Below are positions 26,601-38,600 of a stretch of 64,000 nt of DNA, in pieces (position 1 is the first letter of the stretch; each line of letters begins with the position of its first letter). The translations under genes and the position numbers were made by a program. The notes beneath the pieces are model-generated. The model saw nothing but the letters and a program-made list of their open reading frames with translations, did not search any database and was not told where the DNA came from. The DNA is from Anthopleura xanthogrammica. Lineage: Eukaryota > Cnidaria > Anthozoa > Actiniaria > Actiniidae. Location: positions 7,069,766-7,133,765 of the forward strand of contig OZ025212.1 in assembly GCA_964019055.1 (NCBI GenBank). Reading direction: 5' to 3'.

Positions 26601-29600
26601 TCTGTTCCATTGAAACGGCTAAACTAATCACAATCTAATGTAAATTAAGTCACTCTTGGGACACGTTGTTACCTTATATTCATTTCAACTGTATAACGTT
26701 CAGTAATATCTGATGATGGATGGCCGAGGCCATCAGAAAAATAATAATAACAAATGTTCACAAAACTTCTCGTTATTCTTTTTCTATATCTTTTTGAAGT
26801 TTCAAGATTAAGAGTCATTGTTCCAGAAAGTGTTCCAGAAGATGGATAGGGGGTCAACCGAATTTGATCAAACTTGGTTTATATAAGAGATGATAACTAG
26901 CGGTAAGCTAGTGTGGGCTGCGTCGGTGTTTCTAATGAAACAGTATGGATAAAAAGTTAAATTTTACACCGTAAAAAATAAGAGAGATCACTTACTGACG
27001 TTTCGGACGCTAGTCCTTCGTCGGAGTAAACTAAGAAAGAGCGAAGGTTACGATCACGCTTGTACAAGAAAAGAGGGCGGTCTTTAAAGATGTTAGAAGT
27101 GTTAGTGTCAGACTCAAGTAAAGAAAAGTTACGGTTGTCAATAGGCTTAATAGAGTTATTGATAGGATGATAAGTAAGTGTGAAGGGAGTGCGGCTATTA
27201 GAAGCACGAGTATTAGGAGTGAGTGCGGTGTTACGATCAATATTAGAGACTTTACGAAGAGCTTGATCGATAACATGAGCAGGGTAGTTACGATTAAGAA
27301 AAAAAGAACGCATCTCAATGCATTTGTTAGAGAAATCATCATCATCGCTGCACAAACGACGGAGACGAAGAAATTGCGAAAAAGGAATGGCATTTAGGAT
27401 GTGAGGAAGTGTGCTTAGGATGAGAGGAAGAATAAAGTAAATAAGAGTGGGAATCAGTGGGTTTATAATGAACACTAGTACTAAGATGATCGTCAGTAAT
27501 ACTAAATAAGATGTCAAGGAAAGTGACTGACGTATCGCTGATTTCCCAAGTAAATTCTAAGGCAGGATGAAAAGAGTTAACGTGAGAAATAAAAGAGTCT
27601 AAGTCATCACGAGAACAAGAAGTAGCACCAATACAATCATCAATATAGCATCCAAAAAACTCGGGTTTAGGGCCGGTATATTGTTGAAAGATGAGGTTCT
27701 CGATATAGCCAACAAACAAATTAGCATAACTAGGGCCCATTTTGGTACCCATAGCAACACCATTTACCTGTTTGAAATATCGATCATCAAAAGAGAAACA
27801 GTTAAAAGTGAGGACAAGTTCAGCTAAGCGTAGTAAAGTGGGAGTGCTAGGTTCAAGAACAGGACGGAGATCGTTCAACAATATACCGGCCCTAAACCCG
27901 AGTTTTTTGGACACTATATTGATGATTGTATTGATGCTACTTCTTGTTCTTAATCTTAATAAAGCGACTTAATTTAGGACTAGCGTCCGAAACGTCAGTA
28001 AGTGATCTCTCTTATTTTTTACGGTGTAAAATTTAACTTTTTATCCATATTGGTTTATATAAACTTGCTATCGCTAATTGCTACCGCAAGTACAGCAGTG
28101 GGGCAGCTCAAGGGTTGAACTAAAAGCATGTGAAATAATTGGAGTGAACAATATCAATTTCACAATACCTTCAAATCGCGCAATATGGTCAATATCCAGG
28201 CTACATTTATACATTACCCGTGATATCGATAAATAAAGATATTTTCGAAGTGGATCAAAACCATAGCACTTTGTGTAGGAGGTCTGAATGTCCACTCGTA
28301 GTGGGCTTGTGGCAATGAGTGTGGGTATCCAGGACTGCTGAGCTCTCCATACAGGCTCGTAATATTAATATGATGGACTGAAATGCAAAATAATCTTGAA
28401 TTAAGTTATTAAGTTTCAATTGTCTTTAAAAGTTTTGAATTGTTTGAAGAGATCGGAAAACTTCGACTAACAATTAATTGCATAATGGCATCATACCAGA
28501 ATGTTTCGCGAATTAATGTTTTTTAATGCTATGGTTTATGCTTATTTCAATAAAGTTAGTCACCAAAAACTACCTAAATAGCTGAGCTTCCTGAGAAACA
28601 CATGGTAAACACATGTCATCAAAAAATTAAAGTAAATCGTTTAACGCAGACCGCTGCATGTGCCTGATTGCTCATAGAAGGTGAAACTGTAACTGGTAGA
28701 CGTTCTCAAGTCCATCAAAAAAGTTATCGAGCAGTTCTGCCCATAATCCTTGTTGGGCTCAGCTTTGTAGCTTTTCAGGTGACTGACCTTTTTTGAAATG
28801 GGTTAAGCGCTTATTAAGCCAGTACTTAGCCATGCTAGTGTTATAGTGGAGCCTAAATACCAGAGAAACTTGATTACACTACAAAAATAGTCCTTCATTT
28901 ACGTAGAAAAAATGGCTTCTGTTATATGAAGAAGTCAAAATTTCTAAATGTGCTATAGCTTTTTAAAAGCTCATAAATGGTATACCGTAATAGCGGTAAT
29001 GAAATATCTGCAAGCGAATATAATTTTCATGTTACCCAAGGGACAAGAGAGCATAAATGAGAGAGGGAAACTTCTTAATACCGCGCGCGCCATGTGAATT
29101 CCCGGATGGGCTATTTTTAGCTTCCGCGTACAAACAATTTTTGCCATACCCTACTCCTGTGCGTCAAAAATTGTGTACTTCATCCAAACCTGGAAGTAGC
29201 GAAAGCATGTAAAGATTTTAGGGGGGAAACATACAGCGGATTTAGATTGAGCGTTTAACCGCGCCGTTTGTCGCGATTGTTGCAACCGTTAAATTTGCAC
29301 GTTTCTATGCAGAATGCGCGACGTTTCTAGGCGGTTGGGAGCACGTTCTGCTGATAAAATCGATCTTATCAGCCAAACGTGCTCCCATTTGCCTAGAAAC
29401 GTCGTGCATTCTGCATAGAAACGTGCAAATTTAGCGACTGCAACAATCGCGACAACTGACGGCGCCGTTAAACGCTCAATCTGAATCCGCTTTAAATCTC
29501 GCGTCACTTTGAGTGTTAAACAGCACCAGTCGTGTTTTATCAGAGAACAGAACATAGCCAATCCTGATCTTTTTGCTTTATCTAATAGATTTTGTCGGGG

Positions 29601-32600
29601 AAAAAAGTGAGAAAAATTGACCAAGGGTATGTTGTTTTTGAGCGCGCGCGCACACGTCCAAGCCATCAAAAAATTAAAAACCAAACGACTTTAATTGGAT
29701 GCTAAAAATAGCCCAACCGGGAATTCACACGGCGCGCGTAGTATTAAAAAGTTTCCCTCTCTTATTTATGCTCTCTTGACGGGGTGATACCCTGGGTGCC
29801 AGAGGTCCCCTCGCTTTGCTGCAAGACGTTGGCTGCTAAGGAAGACACGATAAAGTCGCTAGAGATATCCACCGACACTTATGTAAGAAGCATGGAATAG
29901 TCTATATTAAAAAAATGATGAAATCATTAATCAGAACCGGTAGTAGAAAATGAAGAAGTTAAAATTCAGCTAAATTCTATGGGACTAGCTTGAAGGCCGC
30001 CAGATATCATAGTCATTGAAAAAAGCAGCAAGAGTTAATTCGAAACTTATTGATATTTCGATCATTACCGGCAGACCACAGGATAGATGAGAAAGAAAAG
30101 AAGAAGATAGATAAATACCAAGATCTAAAGATAGAATTAGAAGACTATGGGGAACGAAAAAAAAATGACAATACCAATACCTGTACATGTATTCCCGAAA
30201 ACACCGCTGCAGAACGCAATGCGCATGCGCTAAAAATTATTTGTTTTGTGAACAAACCTTGCTACCATGGCGCGAAATTCAAAAAGCCGAAGCGAATAAA
30301 GCAAAGCCGAGCGAGAAATTTTCAGAGTAGCTACAGTGTCATATATAAAATAATATACTTTTTGCACCACATAGTTTTACGTTTGCACCAAAGGTGAAAA
30401 TGAAGTTTAAAGTGGGTCGCGTGCAGCCGTCGAGTACTGCTATCGCTATTTTCTTGATGTTGTTTTTACGAGTGGTAGTGGTAGTAGATGGTTCAAACAA
30501 AACTAGTATATGCATGAGGGCTGAAAAAACAAGAACAGGAAGGGCTTGCCAAGGGAGACTTTACTCTGTGAATTCGGAGATATTGAAACTCGCGCATGCG
30601 CAGACGTTCTGCAGCGGTGTCATTCCCGAATGCACTTACCAAAACCTCGGTTTGGATACATAAACAATGAACCATTTTAATTATTAGCACCTTGAAGTCT
30701 TTGATTGCCAGTTTTGTCGTCAAATAAGAAAAAACTCCTGGCAAGTGCATCCGGGAATACATGTGCATCCGCCAAACCTTGGAGGATGAAAGGTAAACCT
30801 AGAATCGGCCTGCATACAGTATTGCAAGTAATTAATTATAACAGACAAGGAAAGGGAAAAAGTAGAAAACATAGTAGCTGTAGCTTTGAAGGCATCGAAA
30901 AAAATTGAAGGATTTGAAGGCTATAATAATTATAAATAATTTAAAACGTAGCCGGTGTATTCAATACCTTCTGGATTTCCACACACCACGCCTGCTGGAT
31001 AACAAAAGTAACTAACATTCCGCCAACCATCATGAGGACATTCTGCCAAGCTTGTCTCATTTCCTGAGCACTGTAAACGATTCTTCCACCTCATTTTGTC
31101 TACTGCCAGAAAAACGTTGTAATATATTGCATATTTTGCTGGAGGCAATCGCAGTGAACGACAAACCACTTTAGCATCGTTGAAGTCCCACCAGTCGCTG
31201 CATATTCCACCCCATGTTCCATTATAGAACACCTCCACAACACCTTCATTAGGAAAGCTGCCTCCAAACAAGCGATATGTAACTGAGATAACAATAAATA
31301 AGATAATAAGAGCTTAATATATACGAGGTCGTCTCTTATGACTGAGGGGCCGTTGGGAAGAGAGGGAAAAAACAAATTTGATCGGCATTTAACATTTAAC
31401 CTGGTTTTACAGCCATAAACGTTCTACATATTATCACAAACAACTACAGTCAAAGGTTATTCGAATTCCAAGTTTATTACAAATTAATGAACTTTTTTGG
31501 CCCATACACTAAGCAGCTCAATTTGAAGGACAAAACAAAAGAATTTCAATCTCCTGAAAATTGAAACGCATTTTTTGTCCTCCAAATTGAGCTACTTTGA
31601 CGTCACGTGTAAGGGGTTTATACAAAGCAATCAGCTTGGCATGGCTGCCTGTGGGCCAATACAAGAGAAGATGTGCCGCGTCTGCATGCATCTGGAACAT
31701 GCCTCTGTAACAGAAACATGAACAGTGCTTAAAGTTATTCATTAAATGACACATTTCTTACCGTTGTTGGTTCGAGCGTGTATCAAGCAAGAATGCAGGA
31801 ACGAGGAATCATTGTGCGACGAGAAATATGCAAACACCTTGACGGAGTACGATGTGTCTGGATGTAGGGTATCAACTGACACTGAAACTGATCCCACTGA
31901 ACTGTTCGTAGCAATTGCATACTCTATCCCCCTCGTGGAGTTACACAATATCAGATACTTGTAAGCGTCCTGGACGAACGAACCATTGGATATGGTATTC
32001 CCATCGTAGTTATAAGAATCGCTACCATAGGAGATTGTTTGATACACTGGGTTGAAAGTCACGTTGATACTTCCTGTCCCGCTCTGAGCTGTCACCGTCC
32101 AGTTTTTGCGACAATTAGGTGAACCTAAAAGAAAAACTGAAGATGATAAGCTTACGTGTGAGTCTAAAATTCTAAATATGTTCAAATTCCGTAGATTCTT
32201 GATTTCACCTATTGTTTTTAGAGTGCACTAAGTCGAAAATAGTGTTAGAGCAAAAAGGTCTAGTAGAAAAAATATAGAACACAAACCGTTATCAAATGCC
32301 AGATACTGCATACGAAATCCTCTGCCATAGTAACGTCTCGATGAGAAGGGCGAAATGTAGATTACTTTCCCAGGATTTGCTTCTATCAAAATAGACCGCG
32401 ATTGGACCACTTTTCTATTGTCACCAGTGGTAAAAGTCAGAAGTTGAATGCCTTTCGCATCTTTGATGATAATTTTGGTTTGCCTACGAATATTAAAGAG
32501 ATACCGAAACTGAGACAGATATTCGTATTATATTCCTGCAGATAAAGACAGATCCCTGGAGTGCTTGTAAAATAGATTAAAATAAAGTAAATACAATGCA

Positions 32601-35600
32601 TGTTCCTCATAATTTACTTGAGTATTAGGTGCATTACCCTCGATCATAATAGCCACGATCAAAACCTAGATCTTCAAAAGAAAGTAACACCATTGCATTT
32701 GGTATGGAAGGTCTGAATGTCCACTCGTAGTGGGCTTGTGTCATGTATCTTGGGTATCCAGGACTTGTGATCACTTCAGACGGATTTGTGATGTTGATCT
32801 CGTGGACTGGTAAAAAAGATATGATTAGTCAGTTATGATAGCTCAGTTGCAAATAGCGTCTTGGGCTATGATGTAGTGTATGCCAATCTATTTCATAATA
32901 CCTTCTGGATGTCCACACACCACGCCTGCTGTTCTCCGACACCAGTTTACATTCCCCCAGCCAGCATGAGGACATTCTGTCAGGCTTGTCTCAATTCCTG
33001 AGCACTGCAAACGACTCATCCACTTTGTTTTTGTATTTTTAGTCTCAAACTCGTTGTTTGTTAGTGCATATGTCGCTGGAGGCAATCGCAGTGAACGACA
33101 GAGCACGTTAGCATCTTTGAAGTCCCACCAGTTGCTACATATTCCACCCCATGTTCCATAGAACAACACCTCCACAACACCTTCATTAGAAACCTTTCCT
33201 CCAGCCAAGCGATATGTAACTGAGATAATAATAAAATCAATTAATGTATAAGTATTGATTCATATTTATGATGGTTGGGTCAAGATCGATTAAATATAAT
33301 GGGTCATTTAACAACAACAGCAACAACAACAACAACAATAATAATAATAATAATAATAATATAAGACCACTTTCATAACTAGCGGAGAATGAGTTTTTCA
33401 AGTAAACAAATATTTTAATGTTTTAGCACTGTCATATCAAAGAACCTCCTGAAATAGGCATGTTTGGAAGGTTTTGATGCTCTGGCTAAAATTGCAATGA
33501 AGTTATGCTCAATGAAAAAATGTAGAGATTTGTATGTAATTTTCTGTTGAGGTCTTTGTTGCCTCGTTTTGGTGTTTTTCTGATTTTTAAAATTCTTCTA
33601 GCTTCTTACAAATTTAATCGTTTTTTTTTTTTCAAACTTTCACAAGTTCTTGGTATACAGAATGCCTATCCTGTGATAGCTTTCTTTTTCTTAAAACATC
33701 AATTTTAAATATTATGATAATAAGTGGCGGCCATTTATGAAAGTCGTCTATACAAATACCTAATTAGTTGCAAAAATACGAACAAAATTAATTACTCTGT
33801 ATCCATTGATGCATATCTCACAAAATAATATTTTTTCAGACGTTTTATCAATAAGGAACATAAAAGAGAGTTTTTAGACCTAAGAAGTGAAAATATATCA
33901 ATAAATATAATTTATTAATATCTGATGCTTCAAAACCTTATGTGTTTGACGTGTCTTGTATCAAAGCAAGGCATAAAAGTGTTTTTGGTAACTTTCAACA
34001 TATTCACAATCATATTTTAAGACTCATTTTTGCATCTCATTAGGTATTTGTATACATCTACTTGCAAAAAGGTTGTCATAGAAAAATTGAAAAATACACT
34101 TTAGTACTTTAGTGAATTAATAAATTTGCAGATTAGGAATAAATTATTAGTGACGTCAGACTCATTCCAGGTAACGCCAGGCAGCACTAGAATTTCTGGT
34201 TTTAGTTACGATCTCTTGAATAATCACAGTTATTTACTGATAACCACAATCTAATGTTACACACGAGCGGAAACAGACGTAAAATACTGATCTTATTTTT
34301 TTTTTTTTTTTTTTTTGATTCAATTCAATTCAATTCAGTTCAGTTCAATTCAATACATTTTTATTTCGTATGAAGTTGTTTACTTCATTTCTTACAAAAT
34401 AAACTTCTTCTTACTGGAGAATTCTTCCTCAGTAAGCACTCCCAATACTTTCAGCTCATGCAGCTGTTTTAACTGTGTGATTATTCAAGAGATCGTAACT
34501 AAAACCAGAAATGCTAGTGCTGCCTGGCGTTACCTGGAATGATCTGATTCGGGCGCCCGCGAGTCTGACGTCACTGATAATTTATTTCTAATCTGCAAAT
34601 TTACTAATTTAGTAAAGCACTAAAGTGTATTTTTCAATTATTCTATGACAACCTTTTTGCAAGTAGGTGTATATGCATAATTGTATGTTACTGCATACAA
34701 CGTTTCCGCAATCAAGTATATATACATACAGCGGTTTGCAAAAATTCTGCAAAATTCAACTATATCAATATATCGATATATACAATTCTAATATTCTCTA
34801 TATGTTTAACTTCATTTTTTGATGCAACACGGACGCAAATGTTGTGAACGACTTATCATATTAATTTTTAATGAATAAAGGGGCAATGGGATGAAAACGC
34901 CCCATATTTTGAAAGTCCGAATAGTTCAAGTATTTAAGAATAAAACGACTCAATCATGATTATGAAAACCAGATTGGCAAAAATTTTAGCCTGGGAGCCA
35001 CTCGCAGTTGTGAAATTTTGGTTTAAAAAACTAAAAGAACAATAGGGTTGAATAAATGACGTCATTTACTCACAATTTAAATGCTGAAAAAAATATATAA
35101 TTTTTATCCGCAAATTTTGAAGAAAATATGTTGCTTGGCTACTATTGGGGTCATATAGATAAGTTTAACCAAGTTTCAAGGCATTTCCAATTTTTAATCG
35201 ATTTTCATCCAAGTGCCCCTTTAAGAAAATATAGTTTGTGGTTTTATAAGATTTCTTTTATGCACGCCCATATTGGAAATCAGCAGTTTGTTGTATGTGT
35301 TAGTGTGTTGAAATAAAGTTTAAAAAAAAAAAGAGCATGCGTACTGTGTTTTTTTTTTGACGTCACACATTGTTTGGTACGGGCATCCCACATTGATTAT
35401 TGTGTTTAGGTTAACAAATCAAGATGCAGGGTTTTTCATTTATTTGGTGGGACTAGCTTTTAAAAAGGCTCAGGCTTATAAGTATTTTGTATCTAATACA
35501 GATTATTAATAGCTCTATTATTCTATTGATCCTATAAAACATCAAACTATATTTTCTTAAATAACACTGCTTTTGAAATCTATTCTTCAGAAATCATCAT

Positions 35601-38600
35601 TATCATGATTTTAAAAACATGATTAAATACAAGTTTATATCTGCTGGTCATTCTACAATTTCTGGAACATACCTTCGTAACAGAAACATGAACAGTGCTT
35701 AAAGTTATTCATTCAAGAACACATTCTTACCGTTGTTGGTTCGAGCGTGTATCAAGCAAGAATGCAGGAACGAGGAATAATTGTGCGGCGAAAAAAATGC
35801 AAACACCTTGACGGAGTACAATGTGTCTGGATATACAGTGTCAACTGAAACTGATCCAACTGAACTGTTCGCAATTACATACTCTATCCCCCTCGTGGAG
35901 TTACACAATATCAGGTACTTGTAAGCGTCCTGGATGAGCGAACCATTGGATATGGTATTCCCATCGTAGTTATAAGAATCGCTACCATAGGAGATTTGAT
36001 ACACTGTGTTGAAAGTCACGTTGATACTTCCTATCACGCTCTGAGCTGTTACCGTCCAGTTTTTGCGACAATCAGTAGGTGAACCTAAAAGGCAATAAAT
36101 AATAAGCCTACGCGTTAGCCTAAAATCATAAAGGAACTTTCAGTTAAGAGAGCCTAGGCAACTACGTCGATATTTTGAAAAAGTTTGTCCCCGAACTTGA
36201 TTATAGAGTACAAACAGTAAACACGTGCAACATGAATAGTGTGACGACACGGAATTTGAGTCATGATTTGTCAGATCTCACCAATATCAATCACAGCTGT
36301 TATCATATTCAATTACTGTAATCCTTGGAACACGAATCAAACATGAAAAGGGATTACTTAATAATAGATAAAGATGTACATGTCCAAGCAATAAGAATCT
36401 GGAATCGGTCTTCACTGTGTTGATCTCTCGGGCATGCTAAGTTAATCCCTTATTGTTTAGACATATATCCATTGAGTAAATATTCTTTCAGTACTATTCA
36501 TTTTACGTTGGAAACCGCGGTTGTCGGAGACGCTATACAAGGGAAGTTCCTAAATATAATTTTGATATTTTAGCTAATTCATGATCAGTTGTTTACGATA
36601 TTTTCTGTTTACTGTTACCGAAGTTTTAGCTGGCTTATTCTCACAACGAACTTCGCCACGACCTAGATTTCTTTTGATAAAAAGTCGTACAATAGACGTG
36701 CAGCACGTCGGAATGCAGATCAATTTGGAGGGCAAAACAAAAGAAGTTCAATCCCCTGAGAATTGGAACCTATTGTTTTGCCCTCCAAATTGAGCTGCAT
36801 CCCGAAGTGCTGCAAGGGGTCTATTAGTTGTTCTTCGCATTCGATGTAAACTATTTGTAATGTAATGTGTAACATGTAATTGCTCCGCACAACTCAAGAA
36901 CTCGCGCTGTCGAGCCTAAGAAATAGTACTAAATAGTGATATTTTATGCTTATTCTATTGTTACTTTTCTATTGTTTAATTAGTACTTTTTAGTACTAAA
37001 TAGTGATAAGTTTTGCATGCTTTTAGTGTTTTGTACTTTACCAAGTCGACCGACTGTTATTGATCAGAATTGCCTCTTTCAAAAGTAAACTACCCAAAGT
37101 AACCATGCCCGTTATGTTTGTAGACCCAGCTTTTATATCGATGACGCATACCTGACACAAAGTATGAGTAGACCTTTTTGCTCTAACACTATTTTCGACT
37201 TCGTGCACTCTAAAAACAATAGTTGAGATCAAAGATGGTATGGAATTTGTACATCTTTAGAATTTGAACAAAAGATGCTTGTATTTCATTGTTGTGATTA
37301 ACAACGAGTCGCGCCATACCAATGCACAACACTTGCGTATACTGAAATTATGACCTGACTACAACTATTGTTCAACAATAATGACATACAAGCATCTTTT
37401 GTGCACGAAGTCGAAAATAGTGTTAGAGCAAAAAGGTCTAGTAGAAAAAAGAAAGAACGCAAACCGTTATTAAATGCCAGATACTTCATACGAAATCCTC
37501 CGCCATAGTTCCGGCTCGATGAGAAGGGCGAAATGTAGATTACTTTCCCAGGATTTGCTTCTATCAAAATAGACCGCGATTGGACCACGTTTATATTGTC
37601 ACCAGTGGTAAAAGTCAGAAGTTGAATGCCTTTTGCATCTTTGATGATCATTTTGGTTTGCCTACGAATATTAAAGAGAAACCGAAACTGAGACAGATAT
37701 TCCTATCATATTCCTGCAGATAAAGACAGATCCCTGGAGTGTTTGTAAAATAAATTAAAATAAAGTAAATACAATGCATGTTCCTCATGATTTACTTGAG
37801 TATTAGGTGCATTACCCTGAATTATAATAGCCACGATCAAAATCTATATCTTCAAAAGAAAGTAACACCATTGCATTTGGTATGGAAGGTCTGAATGTCC
37901 ACTCGTAGTGGGCTTGTGTCATTGATTGTGGGTATCCAGGACTTGTGATCACTCCAGACGGATGTGCGATGTTGATCTTGTGGACTGTTAATGAATTAAT
38001 TTAGCAATTTAGTCATAACAGGCACCACGATGTCGACATAGCTTTTACAGTCATACTAAGGAAACCGTGAACAACTAAAATATGTCTGGAATGTTTTTGT
38101 AGTGTAGTGGTTAACACGTCGGACTAGTATACCGAAACCGTGGGTTCGAGTCCTGCCAAGTGCATATGATATTTTTCTCTTAATTCTTTATTCTATTATT
38201 CACACCGAACGCATTTCATTTCACTAGTATTTCATAATACCTTCTGGATGTCCACACACCACGCCTGCAGATCTCCAACACCAGTTTACATTTCCCCAAC
38301 CAGCATGAGGACATTCTGTCAGGCTTGTCTCATCTCCAGAGCACTGCAAACGACTCAACCACTTTGGTTTTGTATTGTCAGTTCCAAAGTAGTGTCGTTC
38401 TAATGCATATGTCGCTGGAGGCAATCGCAGTGAACGACAAACCACTTTAGCATCTCTGAAGTCCCACCAGTCGCTGCATATTCCACCCCATGTTCCATTA
38501 TAGAACACCTCCACAACACCTTCATTAGTAAAGTTGCCTCCAACCAAGCGATATGTAACTGAGATAATAATAACATTGAATGTTAGTCTATTGTAGTAAT

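Noticed and set aside
30394..30663. 89-residue plus-strand frame with a signal-like start
   Set aside because: It lies between inverted repeats, has no splice partners or domain, and is antisense in an intron. Probably repeat-derived.
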